Assembly (NCBI RefSeq): GCF_046156265.1
Contig: NZ_JAWDIR010000001.1
Coordinates: 124,001-188,000 of the forward strand
From: CAMDHY01 sp046156265
GTDB taxonomy: Bacteria > Pseudomonadota > Alphaproteobacteria > Rhizobiales > Segnochrobactraceae
Length of the DNA: 64,000 bases
Reading direction: 5' to 3'
The position numbers and the translations under genes were made by a program. Positions 17,962-27,325 of this stretch are shown here, piece after piece. The number at the start of each line of letters is the position of its first letter. Positions within the stretch are counted from its first letter, which is position 1. The notes beneath the pieces were generated by a model, which searched no databases, was not told where the DNA came from, and saw only the letters and a program-made list of their open reading frames with translations.

Positions 17962-19089
17962 TCACTCTGCCAGCAGAACCGTCCGGCATTCCGCCGGCAG
18001 CGCCGACAGGGGCAGCGGCGGTTTCGGCTTGGCCGGCTTCGCCGGGGTCGCCGGCTGCGGGCGGGGGCGGACCTTGGCGAGCCACTCCTTCACCTCGGAG
18101 CCGCAACCGTCGCCGGAGCCGGGCGGGTCCTGCGGGCGGCAGCCCTCGCTGCCGGGCGGGCAGTCGAGGCGGACGTGGAAGTGGTAGTGGTGGCCCCAGT
18201 AGGGCCGCACCTTCGACAGCCACGCCCGGTCGGATCCGGCACTGGTACAGAGCGCCTGCTTGATCGCCGGATGCACGAAGATGCGCTCGACCTCCCGGTC
18301 CAAAGCGGCGCGGCGGATGAGGCGGGCGTGCGCCGCCGTCCACAGCTTCGGGTCGACCTCGACGCCGTTCTCCTTCAGCATCGACTGGGCGCTGAGATCC
18401 TCGCGCTCCTTCGTCGACAGCGTGCGGTTCGGCATCGGCGTCAGCCAGATGTCGGCGTCGAGGCCGATCTGGTGGCTGGCGTGGCCGGTCAGCATCGGCC
18501 CGCCGCGCGGCTGCGCGAGGTCGCCGACGAGAAGGCCGCGCCAGCCGAGCCCGGGGGCGGCGGCGGCGAGCTTCTCGAGATAGGCGATCAGGGCCGGATG
18601 GCCCCAGTTGCGGTTGCGCGACAGCCGCATCACCTGCCAGGTCTTGCCGTCGACCGGCAGCGCCTTCGCCCCGGCGAGGCAGCCGCGCGAGTAGAAGCCG
18701 ATGGCGCGGGCGGCGAGCGGCGCGGGGACGCCGACATTGCCGAAGAGCTCCTTGGCCGGCGCGCTGGCGGTGACGGGGATGGTGAAACGGGGGCGGCCAC
18801 CGGTCGACGGGGCGGCAGGCGCCGCAGGCAGCGCATCCGCGGCGTCGGCCGACGGCGCCGCGCGGGCCGGAGCCGCCGCCTGAGCGGGGCCATCTTCGGA
18901 GGGAGCGGCGGCAGCAGGCGGCGCTGGCGTGGCAGGCGCAGCGGTACCGGGCCCGGGTCCGATCCAGCTCGGCGGTGGGCGCACCGGCGGCAGCGGCACC
19001 GCCGCGGTCGCGACAGGGCCTGCGAGCGGCGCGGCCAGAAGCGCCGCCAGAGCGGCGAGCAGCGGCGCGCGAATCGGCGTCCGTCCCAT
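17962..19089 (-). CDS. mepA: Penicillin-insensitive murein endopeptidase MepA
   Basis: A 375-residue exported zinc LAS-family endopeptidase. An N-terminal signal peptide (about residues 1-30) is followed by a long Pro/Ala-rich linker (about 31-95). The catalytic domain has GHASHQIGLDADIWLTPMP and the C-terminal zinc motif WGHHYHFHVRL. Six Cys in the domain are consistent with periplasmic disulfides (CPPGSEGC, DGCGSE). It cleaves D-Ala-meso-DAP cross-links in peptidoglycan. An in-frame ATG at 19110 is also possible, but the signal peptide is better placed from 19089. It appears to be a single-gene unit. Confidence 0.93.
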   Translation of the reverse strand: MGRTPIRAPLLAALAALLAAPLAGPVATAAVPLPPVRPPPSWIGPGPGTAAPATPAPPAAAAPSEDGPAQAAAPARAAPSADAADALPAAPAAPSTGGRPRFTIPVTASAPAKELFGNVGVPAPLAARAIGFYSRGCLAGAKALPVDGKTWQVMRLSRNRNWGHPALIAYLEKLAAAAPGLGWRGLLVGDLAQPRGGPMLTGHASHQIGLDADIWLTPMPNRTLSTKEREDLSAQSMLKENGVEVDPKLWTAAHARLIRRAALDREVERIFVHPAIKQALCTSAGSDRAWLSKVRPYWGHHYHFHVRLDCPPGSEGCRPQDPPGSGDGCGSEVKEWLAKVRPRPQPATPAKPAKPKPPLPLSALPAECRTVLLAE

Positions 19090-19174
19090 GGAGACTAGAA
19101 ATCCGGCCAAGCGGGCCCGTCGTCAAGCCGCGCCCGGCGTTCGGCGCCACCTGCCCCGCTGCCGATCGCGTCCG

Positions 19175-19759
19175 TCACACGTCGAAGAACACCGTCTCGT
19201 CGTCGCCCTGCAGGTGGATGTCGAAGCGGTAGACGCGGCCGTCCGGCCCCTCGCTGTCGGCACGGGCGACCAGCGTGCCCCGTCGGTCCTCCGGCACCAG
19301 CGCGAGGATGGCGTCCTCGTCGTTCGCTGCCGGCTCGTCGGAGAAGTAGAGCCGAGTCGCCAGCCGCTTCAGCAGCCCGCGGCCGAGCACGGAGACCATG
19401 ATGTGCGGCGCCTGCAGGGCGTTGCCGCGCCCCGGCACCCGCCCCGGCTTGATGGTGACGATGCGGAAGGAGCCGTCCTTGTCCGTCGGCACCCGCGCGG
19501 CGCCCTTGAAGCCGGGGGTGCCCATCTCGTCGGCGCGGTCGTCCTCGGGGTGGTCGTAGCGGCCGCTCGCGTCCGCCTGCCAGGTCTCGATCATCGCGTC
19601 CGGCACCGGCTGGCCGGCGCCGTCGAGCACGCGGCCCTCGATGACGATGCGCTCGCCCGGCACGCCGTCGCCGGCGACGATGCCCGCGCGGTCGAAGGGC
19701 ACGAGGGCATAGTGGAAGAACGGGCCGACGGTCTGGGAGGGCGTGACGAGGCGGGCCAT
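19175..19759 (-). CDS. pcaG: Protocatechuate 3,4-dioxygenase alpha subunit
   Basis: A 194-residue subunit of the intradiol dioxygenase that opens protocatechuate to beta-carboxy-muconate. It starts MARLVTPSQTVGPFFHYAL, the typical alpha-subunit N-terminus, with IETWQADASGRYDHP in the middle. It lacks the full set of iron ligands, as expected for the alpha chain. The ATG overlaps the stop of pcaH by one base (ATGA context), so the two subunits are co-translated. No other pca genes are visible nearby. Confidence 0.95.
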   Translation of the reverse strand: MARLVTPSQTVGPFFHYALVPFDRAGIVAGDGVPGERIVIEGRVLDGAGQPVPDAMIETWQADASGRYDHPEDDRADEMGTPGFKGAARVPTDKDGSFRIVTIKPGRVPGRGNALQAPHIMVSVLGRGLLKRLATRLYFSDEPAANDEDAILALVPEDRRGTLVARADSEGPDGRVYRFDIHLQGDDETVFFDV

Positions 19760-20466
19760 CAGGCGTGGTCCTCCATCGGCGTCGCCGTACGGCCGCGCAG
19801 CACTATGTCGAAGACGTAGCCGGTCGCCCACTCGGGTTCCGTCAGGTCGATGTCGAAGCGCGAGATCATCCGCTGTTGCGCCTTTTCGTCCGTCACCGAC
19901 TGGAAGATCGGGTCGTAGGGGAAGAACGGGTCGCCCGGGAAATACATCTGCGTCACGAGCCGCGTCAGGAACGACGGGCCGAACAGTGAGAAGTGGATGT
20001 GCGCCGGCCGCCAGGCGTTGTGATGATTGCGCCAGGGATAGGGGCCGGGCTTTACCGACAGGAAGCGGTAGCGCCCCTCCTCGTCCGTCACCACCCGGCC
20101 GGCGCCGGAGAAGTTCGGGTCGAGCGGCGCCGGGTGCTGGTCGAGGGCGTGGACATAACGGCCCGCCGCGTTCGCCTGCCAGATCTCGACCAGCGTGTTC
20201 GGCACCGGCCGGCCGTCCTCGTCGAGCACGCGGCCGGCGACGATGATGCGCTCACCGATCGCCTCGCCCTCGTGCTGGCGGGTGAGGTCGTGGTCGGTCG
20301 GGCGGATCATCTCGTGGCCGTAGACCGGCCCGGTGATCTCCGACAGCGTCTGGGGAATGGGAACCAGCGGCCGCTTCGGCGCGCGCAGCGCTGTTGACTT
20401 GTAACCGGCATAGTCGGAGCGGGGATCATCCTCGCTCGCCGGCCGGTAGGGCCTCGGGGTCTGCAT
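19759..20466 (-). CDS. pcaH: Protocatechuate 3,4-dioxygenase beta subunit (catalytic)
   Basis: A 235-residue iron(III)-binding subunit. The ligand pattern is visible: Tyr in NAAGRYVHALD, Tyr in KPGPYPWRNHHNAWRP, and two His in AHIHFSLFG. It begins YRPASEDDPR after a short lead and has the family stretch YKSTALRAPKRPLV. It acts in the cytoplasm in the beta-ketoadipate pathway for aromatic acids. It overlaps pcaG at ATGA. No adjacent regulator was found; only about 190 bases separate it from the next gene. Confidence 0.95.
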   Translation of the reverse strand: MQTPRPYRPASEDDPRSDYAGYKSTALRAPKRPLVPIPQTLSEITGPVYGHEMIRPTDHDLTRQHEGEAIGERIIVAGRVLDEDGRPVPNTLVEIWQANAAGRYVHALDQHPAPLDPNFSGAGRVVTDEEGRYRFLSVKPGPYPWRNHHNAWRPAHIHFSLFGPSFLTRLVTQMYFPGDPFFPYDPIFQSVTDEKAQQRMISRFDIDLTEPEWATGYVFDIVLRGRTATPMEDHA

Positions 20467-20653
20467 GGCGGCGTCTCCTCGGACAGGCGCGCCGCGACAG
20501 ACCTCTGGGGGCCTCTGGCGGGCGGCGCGCCGATAGCGCCCCAGTCTTCACGCTGCGGCGGAGACGGCAAGCGCCGGCGCCGACCAGTTCGCCGGGTTCA
20601 CCGACCGAATGCGGGGGGAACGGCTACCTGCGACCCGAAGGCGGCAGCGCCGC

Positions 20654-21445
20654 CTATTTGCGACCCTTGCCGCGGCCGTGGTCGTCGTAGCCGCAATTGC
20701 AGAAATCGTCGTTCGGCAACGAATCCAGCTGGTCGACGAGGTTGCTCGGCTGGTCGGTGTCGACGAACTCGCGGCGGCGGTCGAGGTCGAGATGCCAGCC
20801 ATAGAGCGGGAACGACACCGGACCGATCACCGAGCGGATCGAGCCGTCCCAGGCGCGGGGCCCCTCCACCCGACCGCCGGAGCGGACGACCAGATAGGTG
20901 CCTGGCTGGACGAGGCCGGTGCAGCCGGCACCCTCGATACAGACGTCCGACGCCCCCTCCTCGAGGATGACGATCGCCTCGCCGGGCCGCACGAACACGT
21001 CGACGATGGTGCCGCGCACGCCGATGGTCGCGACCGGAGTGCGCACCTTGTAGGATTCCGACTTCGACGAGCCCGAGACGAAGCGCAGCGCGCCGCGGGT
21101 CGCCTGCACCGCGAAGTCGCTGGCGCGGCGGTTGCCGTCGAAGACGAAGCGGTCGAGCACCACGTCGGAGGACGGGCCGATCGTCAGGCTGGTCTGGTCG
21201 AGGAAGAGCAGCTGCGCGTTCGATTCCCGCGCGGTCGAGATCGTCTCGTCCTGGAAGATGTCGGTGCCGACGTTGAGTACCCGCGGCGCGCCGCCGGCCG
21301 AGCCGGTGACATCGCGCACCACCACCGCGGCGATGCCGATGCCCTCCGCCGCCGCGCCCGCGGTGAACGAGGCCGCCATCACGGCGGCGAGCATCATCGC
21401 CCGTGTGCCCCGGATCGCCGTCGCCGTGATGGTGTGGTGCTGCAT
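20654..21445 (-). CDS. FecR-domain secreted protein
   Basis: A 263-residue exported protein with a signal peptide ending near ASFTAGAAAEG. The central part is a FecR domain: DIFQDETISTARESNAQL, LFLDQTSLTIGPSSDVVLDRF, and TPVATIGVRGTIVDVFV. The C-terminus (NDDFCNCGYDDHGRGKGRK) is Cys- and Gly-rich. The ATG at 21445 is the one that places the signal peptide correctly. It is divergent from a TPR-barrel gene and a CHASE2-cyclase gene. This FecR/outer-membrane/cyclase grouping recurs in proteobacteria, but the joint function is not established. Confidence 0.82.
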   Translation of the reverse strand: MQHHTITATAIRGTRAMMLAAVMAASFTAGAAAEGIGIAAVVVRDVTGSAGGAPRVLNVGTDIFQDETISTARESNAQLLFLDQTSLTIGPSSDVVLDRFVFDGNRRASDFAVQATRGALRFVSGSSKSESYKVRTPVATIGVRGTIVDVFVRPGEAIVILEEGASDVCIEGAGCTGLVQPGTYLVVRSGGRVEGPRAWDGSIRSVIGPVSFPLYGWHLDLDRRREFVDTDQPSNLVDQLDSLPNDDFCNCGYDDHGRGKGRK

Positions 21446-21735
21446 GGTGGCCGCCCATGGTCCGCCGCGCGCCTGTGGCTGCGGCACCGTCAGCCGAAAA
21501 ATCACCGATCCGCGCGCCTGGCGCAATGGCCGGCGCGCGGATCGGGGTCACCGCCATCGGTTCGCCCGACCCCTGCAGAAGAGCGCTCCGAACTGTGACG
21601 AAAACATCATCATCGAACGCCGCGGATGTCGATGTGATGGAGATCACGGTTTCGTCGAATTGACGGGGGCGCCCCGATCGCCCACCGTGCATCCGGGAGT
21701 AGTTGCTCGAGCGACGGCGACAGGGCGTAAAGAGC

Positions 21736-22908
21736 ATGCTGGACGACGGCGGCGGGACGGGCGCCTCCGCGATCATCCGGATCGCGTTCGCGGTCGTTTG
21801 CCTTGCGTCCGCGGGCCTGGTCGCACTCCCGTCGCCGGCCGCGGCCGACGAGCTCGACATCCTCTACGCCCGCATCCTGACGAACCCGCGCGATGTCGAG
21901 GCGAACCTCGCCTACGCCCGCGCCGCCGAGGCGCGCGGCGAGCTGCGCAAGGCGCTGACCACCTACGAGCGCGTGCTGCTGCTCGATCCCGCCCAGGCGG
22001 AAGCCTCGGAAGGCCTGTGGCGCATCCGCCGGCTGCTCGAGCCAGCCTCGACCACGGTCGTGATGGAGGCCGGCGTCGGTTACGAGAGCAACCCGACCGA
22101 GCAGTCGCAGCCGCGCTTCTACGAGGACAGCGCCTCCGTCTTCGCCGCCGCGCGGCTCCGCGACGAGCGCCGCCTCGGCGACCTGCGCTGGCGCACCGAC
22201 GTGCAGGGCTACGGCATCTGGTATCCGGACGCCGAGACCGTAAACAACGCCGGCGTGGCGGCGAGCGTCGGCCCGGTGCTGCCGGTCGGCGACAGCGGCT
22301 ACACCATCCGCCCGGCCGTCGTCGGCGCGCTGGAATGGCTCGACCAGAGCTTCCTCTATGGCGAGGCCGGCGCCAGCCTGACCTTCGAGGGCCGCTTCGC
22401 AGGCGCCATGCAGGCGGTCGAGCTGCGCGGCGTCTGGCGCGGCTACGGCGATCGGTGGGCCTCCGACAGCGGCCCGGTGATCGACCTCTCCGGCCACTTC
22501 GCCACCGCCGGCCTGATCGCCGACCGCGACCTCCTCGCCATCCGCCCGCGGTTGCGCTGGAGCGGCGTCGACGGCACGTCGCTCAACGTCGTGCCCACCC
22601 AGTTCGAGCCGGGCAACTACATCGAGCTCGGCGCCCGCGTCGATTACAACGTGCAGGTCGTCGACTGGCTGGTCGCCGGGGCCCACGTCGGGCTCTACGA
22701 GCGCTGGTTCTCGGCTTCCGCCGCGCCGGGGCGCTCGGATCGCGAGGACACCCACTTCGCCCCCGGCGCCTCGCTCACCTTCACCAACCTCATCACCTTC
22801 GCGACCGACTTCAAGGTCGACTACACCTACCAGCGCCAGCTCTCCAACGCGCCCGGCCGCACCTTCTCGAACAACGTCGTCACGGGCCGGGTGATCGCCC
22901 GCTTCTGA
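21736..22908 (+). CDS. TPR-containing outer-membrane beta-barrel protein
   Basis: A 390-residue exported protein. It has a hydrophobic signal (about residues 13-36, cleaved near SPAAADELD), then about two TPR units (YARILTNPRDVEANLAYARA, GELRKALTTYERVLLLDPAQ). A barrel-like region of about 280 residues follows, with alternating short beta strands and terminal Phe (GRVIARF). A terminal aromatic residue is typical of outer-membrane porins. Only 20 bases separate it from the CHASE2-cyclase gene, so they are probably co-transcribed. Substrate and partner are unknown. Confidence 0.7.
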   Translation: MLDDGGGTGASAIIRIAFAVVCLASAGLVALPSPAAADELDILYARILTNPRDVEANLAYARAAEARGELRKALTTYERVLLLDPAQAEASEGLWRIRRLLEPASTTVVMEAGVGYESNPTEQSQPRFYEDSASVFAAARLRDERRLGDLRWRTDVQGYGIWYPDAETVNNAGVAASVGPVLPVGDSGYTIRPAVVGALEWLDQSFLYGEAGASLTFEGRFAGAMQAVELRGVWRGYGDRWASDSGPVIDLSGHFATAGLIADRDLLAIRPRLRWSGVDGTSLNVVPTQFEPGNYIELGARVDYNVQVVDWLVAGAHVGLYERWFSASAAPGRSDREDTHFAPGASLTFTNLITFATDFKVDYTYQRQLSNAPGRTFSNNVVTGRVIARF

Positions 22909-22928
22909 GTGCCTCGGGGGTCGACGCG

Positions 22929-25160
22929 GTGCTTCGCCACACGATCCGCCTGCGCACCGCCGTCGCCGTGGCGCTCACGGCCGGCCTCATCGCCGCTGGC
23001 GGCACCGTGCTGCGCCTCGCCGACCCGGTGCCGCTGATCGGGCTGCGCAACCTCGTCTTCGACGAGTTCCAGCGCCTGCGCCCGCGCGCCTACGACGCCG
23101 AGTTGCCGGTCCGCATCGTCGACATCGACGACGCCTCGCTCGCCCGCTTCGGCCAGTGGCCGTGGCCCCGCGACCGGCTGGCGGCGCTGGTCGAGGCGAC
23201 CGCGGCGGCCGGCGCCGCGGCGATCGCGATCGACCTGGTGATGGCCGAGCCCGACCGCTCATCGCCCGAGCAGATCGTCGCGTCCCTGCCCGACACGCCG
23301 GCGCGCCGCGCGCTGGAGCGCGCCATCGAGCTCGGCGAGCCCAACGACGCCGTGCTCGCCGGTGCGCTGGCCGCCTCCAACTCCGTTACCGGCGCGATCC
23401 TCGTGCACGGCGACGGCCCGCAGGTGCGCCCGAAATCCGGCTTCGCGGTTTCAGGCGACGACCCGCGGCCGGCGCTGCCGACCTTCTCCACCGTGGTGGC
23501 GCCCCTGCCGATCCTGCTCGAGGCTTCGCACGGCGTCGGCTCGACCAACTGGCTGCCCGACATCGACCAGGTGGTGCGCACGGTGCCGCTCGTCTTCGTC
23601 GTCGGCGACGGCTTCTTCCCGAGCCTGTCGGCCGAAGCCCTGCGCGTCGCCCAGGGCGCCTCGACGATGCTGCTGCGCGCCTCCAACGCCAGCGGAGAGA
23701 CGGCGTGGGGCGCCTTCACCGGCCTCAACGCCGTCCGCATCGGCGACATCACCGTGCCGACGGAATCGAACGGCGAGATGCGCATCCACTTCACGCCTTC
23801 GACGCCGGAGCGCTACGTGCCGGCGTGGCAGGTGCTCGACGGCACCATGCCGGCGGGCGCGCTCGAGGGGCGCATCGTGCTGATCGGCACCAGCGCGCCC
23901 GGCCTGTTCGACCTGCGCGCCACGCCGCTCGAATCCGCCGTTCCCGGCGTCGAGGTCCACGCCCAGGCGATCGAGCAGATGATCGCCGGCGGCGCCCTGA
24001 CGCGGCCCGACTGGGCGGCGGGTGCCGAGCTCCTCGCCTTCGTCGTCGCTACACTGACCGTGGCGCTCGCCGCCGCCCTGCTCGCCTCGGTCCGCGTCGC
24101 GCTCGCAACTGGCCTCGCGGTGCTGATCGGGCTCGCCGCCACGAGCTGGTTCCTCTTCAACCGCTCGCAGATGCTGGTCGACGCCTCGTTTCCGGTGGTC
24201 GGCGCCGGCCTCGCGCTGGCCGCCTCGATCGGCCTCGTGTCGCTGCGCGAGGAGGTGGAGCGACGGCGCATCCGCAACGCCTTCGGGCGCTATCTCGCCC
24301 CGGCCTTCGTCGAGGAACTGTCGCGCAATCCGGAACGGCTGAAGCTCGGCGGCGAGATCCGGCCGATGACCATCCTGTTCTGCGACATGCGCTCGTTCAC
24401 GACGATCTCGGAGGGCATGGACGCCCACACGTTGACGCGCTTCATGAACGCCTTTCTGACGCCGCTCACCGACGTCATCCTCGAGCGCCGCGGCACAATC
24501 GACAAGTACATGGGCGACGCCATCATGGCGTTCTGGAACGCGCCCCTCGACGACCCCGACCACGCCGCCCACGCCTGCGATTCCGCGCTCGCGATGCTGG
24601 TCGCCATCGACCAGTTCAACGCGGACCGCCGTGCCGGCAAGGTGCCTGGCCCGAACCGCGACGTCGCCATCGGCATCGGCCTCAACGGCGGCGACTGCTG
24701 CGTCGGCAACCTCGGCTCGGAGCGGCGCTTCGACTATTCGGTGATCGGCGACTGCGTGAACGTCGCCTCGCGCCTCGAGGGCCAGACCAAGGCCTACGGC
24801 GTGCCGGTGCTGGTCGGCGAGAGCGTCGCCACCGCCGCGCCTCGCCACGCCTTCCTCAAGGTCGACCGCGTGCGAGTGAAGGGCAAGACCGCGGCGGTGC
24901 GGCTCTATGCGCTGTGGGGCGACGCCGCGACACTCGCGGACCCTGCCTTCCAGGCGCTGCGGGCGGCGACCGACGCGATGCTCGCCGCCTACGCGAGCGG
25001 CGACTTCGCGGCGGCCGCGTACCTGCTGGACGAAGCCGAGGCGATGGCCGACGGCCGGCTCGCCGGCGTCGCGGCGATCTATCGGGAGCGCATCGCCGAG
25101 CGGATCGGCCAGCCGCTGCCGGCCGGCTGGGACGGTAGCCACGACCTGTTGACGAAGTAG
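22929..25160 (+). CDS. Adenylate cyclase with CHASE2 sensor domain
   Basis: A 743-residue membrane receptor. It has one N-terminal transmembrane segment, a periplasmic CHASE2 domain (about residues 40-360, with VRIVDIDDASLARFGQWPWP) and about three transmembrane segments (about 365-430). A class III nucleotide cyclase domain follows (about 470-650). The cyclase metal-binding strands are ILFCDMRSFTTISE and DKYMGDAIMAFW; the Lys of DKYMGD and the Asp of FDYSVIGDCVNVASR match adenylate cyclases. A C-terminal helical tail may be TPR-like. The GTG start at 22929 is the only start near the GGGGGTC site. It probably senses an envelope signal linked to the FecR and barrel proteins next to it. Confidence 0.87.
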   Translation: MLRHTIRLRTAVAVALTAGLIAAGGTVLRLADPVPLIGLRNLVFDEFQRLRPRAYDAELPVRIVDIDDASLARFGQWPWPRDRLAALVEATAAAGAAAIAIDLVMAEPDRSSPEQIVASLPDTPARRALERAIELGEPNDAVLAGALAASNSVTGAILVHGDGPQVRPKSGFAVSGDDPRPALPTFSTVVAPLPILLEASHGVGSTNWLPDIDQVVRTVPLVFVVGDGFFPSLSAEALRVAQGASTMLLRASNASGETAWGAFTGLNAVRIGDITVPTESNGEMRIHFTPSTPERYVPAWQVLDGTMPAGALEGRIVLIGTSAPGLFDLRATPLESAVPGVEVHAQAIEQMIAGGALTRPDWAAGAELLAFVVATLTVALAAALLASVRVALATGLAVLIGLAATSWFLFNRSQMLVDASFPVVGAGLALAASIGLVSLREEVERRRIRNAFGRYLAPAFVEELSRNPERLKLGGEIRPMTILFCDMRSFTTISEGMDAHTLTRFMNAFLTPLTDVILERRGTIDKYMGDAIMAFWNAPLDDPDHAAHACDSALAMLVAIDQFNADRRAGKVPGPNRDVAIGIGLNGGDCCVGNLGSERRFDYSVIGDCVNVASRLEGQTKAYGVPVLVGESVATAAPRHAFLKVDRVRVKGKTAAVRLYALWGDAATLADPAFQALRAATDAMLAAYASGDFAAAAYLLDEAEAMADGRLAGVAAIYRERIAERIGQPLPAGWDGSHDLLTK

Positions 25161-25197
25161 GTGCGCCCAAAGCGGGCGGCTCGCCGACTGCGCCCGC

Positions 25198-25836
25198 TCA
25201 GTCGAGAACGACGCGCCCGGCCGGCGTCACGAGGGAAACAGCCAGAGACGGCCCGCCGTCGACGATGTGCACAGTCGGGTCATCCAACCCGACGCGCGCA
25301 AGACCATCGCGAATGCGCTGTGACCCCGGGTGGTGGATCGTCAGCCGCTCCAGCGTGCAGCCCGCGTCCGGCATCCGCTTCGTCGGGTGCACCCCCGGCG
25401 GCCATTCGATCAGCGTCGGCACGGCGCCACTTTCAACCGTCCGGCCGTCGTCCGGGATGGTGATGCGCCAGACAAGGTCGCCGCGCGTCATCTCGTGTAC
25501 CGGCCCGAGGGGGAACGGTGAGGCCGCCGCCGCCGCGTCAAGGTCGTCGGTAGCAGCGACCCAGGCGACGAGCCGCGGACGCTCGGCAAGGCGGGCGGCG
25601 AGGGCCGGCTCGTCGAGGCCGAACCAGCGTGGCCGTCCCGGCGGCGGCGCGTCCGGGTCGATGGCGATGAGTTCCAGATAGAGGCCGTCGCCGAGCCGAA
25701 GCACGCGGTTGTGCGTGCCCATGCGTGGGTGCCTGCCGCCCGGCGCGAGTGGCACACCGAGCCGCGCCTCGAGCCAGGCGGCGCCCGAGGCGAGGTCCGT
25801 CGCGGCAATGGCGAAGTGGTCGAGCCGGGCGGTCAT
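25198..25836 (-). CDS. VOC-family protein (glyoxalase-like domain)
   Basis: A 212-residue protein beginning MTARLDHFAIAATDLASGA, typical of Glyoxalase_3 / VOC-fold proteins. H7 and the Glu in LYLELIAIDPDAP occupy positions used as metal ligands in this fold. EMTRGDLVWRITIPDDG is characteristic of the family. It is monocistronic and lies 37 bases from the convergent CHASE2-cyclase gene. Substrate unknown. Confidence 0.8.
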   Translation of the reverse strand: MTARLDHFAIAATDLASGAAWLEARLGVPLAPGGRHPRMGTHNRVLRLGDGLYLELIAIDPDAPPPGRPRWFGLDEPALAARLAERPRLVAWVAATDDLDAAAAASPFPLGPVHEMTRGDLVWRITIPDDGRTVESGAVPTLIEWPPGVHPTKRMPDAGCTLERLTIHHPGSQRIRDGLARVGLDDPTVHIVDGGPSLAVSLVTPAGRVVLD

Positions 25837-25876
25837 CGCTTCCCCCGCGAAGGGCGGCGGCGATGCGACCTGCCGG

Positions 25877-27127
25877 TCATCCGCCCTTCTTCAGGAAGTC
25901 GAGGATCGCCGTCGACGGGTTGCCGTCGGCCGGCAGGCCCTTGTCCGACTGGTAGGCGCGGATGGCGTCGCGCGTGCCGGGGCCGGCCATGCCGTCGATT
26001 CCGCCGGGGTCGTAGCCCTTCTGCGCGAGCAGACGCTGCAACTCCTCCACCTGCGCGCCGGAGAGCGGGCGCATGTCCGCCGGCCAGGTCGCGGCCAGCG
26101 GCGGCGCGCCGATGAGGCGGTCCGACAGGATGCCGACACCGAGCGCATAGGAGGTGGCGTTGTTGTAGCGCTTGATGACGTTGAAGTTCGGCAGGATGAG
26201 GAAGGCCGGACCGCGCGCGCCGGCCGGCAGAATCAGGGTGGCCTTGTCGTCGGGGCGCGGGAAGGCGCCGCCCGAGGCGCGACGGACGCCCATTTTCTGC
26301 CAGTCGGCGAGCGTGCGACCCGCCTTCTCGTCGACGCGGGCATAGTTGAAGCCCTGCGGCAGCACGACCTCGTAGCCCCAGGTCTCGCCGGTCCGCCACT
26401 TGTTCTTGTGAAGCAGGTTCGCCGCTGTGGCGAGCGCGTCGGGGATGTTGGTCCAGATGTCGACCTTGCCGTCGCCGTCGGCATCGGCGGAGAAGGCGAG
26501 GTAGCTCGTCGGGATGAACTGGGTGTGGCCCATCGCGCCGGCCCAGGAGCCGGTGAAGCGGCTGAGCGGCACGTCGCCGCGCTGCAGGATCTTCATCGCC
26601 GCGATCAGTTGCGAGCGGCCGAACTTGCCGCGCTTCGGGTCGCAACAGGCGAGCGTCGCCAGCGAACGGATGACGTTCTTCACCACGGCGGGGTTGTCGA
26701 GCACCTTGCCGTAGTTCGATTCCATGCCCCAGATCGCCACCAGGACCTGCCGCGGCACGCCCGAGCGCGCCTCGATCCTGTCGAGCCACGGCTTCCACTT
26801 CACCAGCATCTCGCGACCCGTCTCGATGCGGGCGTCGGAGACGGCGGTGGCGAGATACTCGCCGATCGTCTTGACGAATTCCGGCTGGTAGGCGGCCTTC
26901 TCCAGCACCTCCGGATCGCGCTCGGTGATGCCGGCGAAGGCGCGGTCGTAGGTGGCGCGGCTGATGCCGGCCTTCTGCGCCTGCGGCCAGAAGCCGGTGA
27001 CGAATTTCTGGAAGGTTGCGTCCGCGCGGGCCTCGCTCGGGCCGGCGAAGCTCAGCGCCGTGCAGACGGCGAGCGCGGCCGCCACGAAGCGGATGGAACG
27101 GTTGGTGGATCGGGTGCGTGACGGCAT
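25877..27127 (-). CDS. Lytic murein transglycosylase, MltB family
   Basis: A 416-residue secreted protein with a signal peptide ending near AGPSEARAD. The SLT_2 catalytic domain (residues about 38-330) has the catalytic Glu in IWGMESNYGK and the SWAGAMGHTQFIPTSYL motif. A C-terminal peptidoglycan-binding domain (about 345-410: LQRLLAQKGYDPGGIDGMAG, GTRDAIRAYQ) follows. It cleaves the MurNAc-GlcNAc bond in the periplasm. The start at 27127 places the signal peptide correctly; an ATG at 27187 does not. Confidence 0.93.
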   Translation of the reverse strand: MPSRTRSTNRSIRFVAAALAVCTALSFAGPSEARADATFQKFVTGFWPQAQKAGISRATYDRAFAGITERDPEVLEKAAYQPEFVKTIGEYLATAVSDARIETGREMLVKWKPWLDRIEARSGVPRQVLVAIWGMESNYGKVLDNPAVVKNVIRSLATLACCDPKRGKFGRSQLIAAMKILQRGDVPLSRFTGSWAGAMGHTQFIPTSYLAFSADADGDGKVDIWTNIPDALATAANLLHKNKWRTGETWGYEVVLPQGFNYARVDEKAGRTLADWQKMGVRRASGGAFPRPDDKATLILPAGARGPAFLILPNFNVIKRYNNATSYALGVGILSDRLIGAPPLAATWPADMRPLSGAQVEELQRLLAQKGYDPGGIDGMAGPGTRDAIRAYQSDKGLPADGNPSTAILDFLKKGG

Positions 27128-27325
27128 CGGCGCGCCTCCTCTCGTGTCTTCCCGGCGCGTCGCCGAGCCTCCCCCCAGAGACCCCACAGGCTAGTCTGCC
27201 ATGGTTAACGCACGGTTTCGACGGACCCGACGCGGGATGGCGCGGCCCCGGGCCGCTGCCCGCCGACACGAATCTGTGATACTGGCTCGGATCGGAGAGG
27301 TCCGACGGCGGGTTGCGAGAGGCGC

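Noticed and set aside
23451..25142. A 563-residue minus-strand frame
   Set aside because: Antisense of the CHASE2-cyclase gene; no family similarity.
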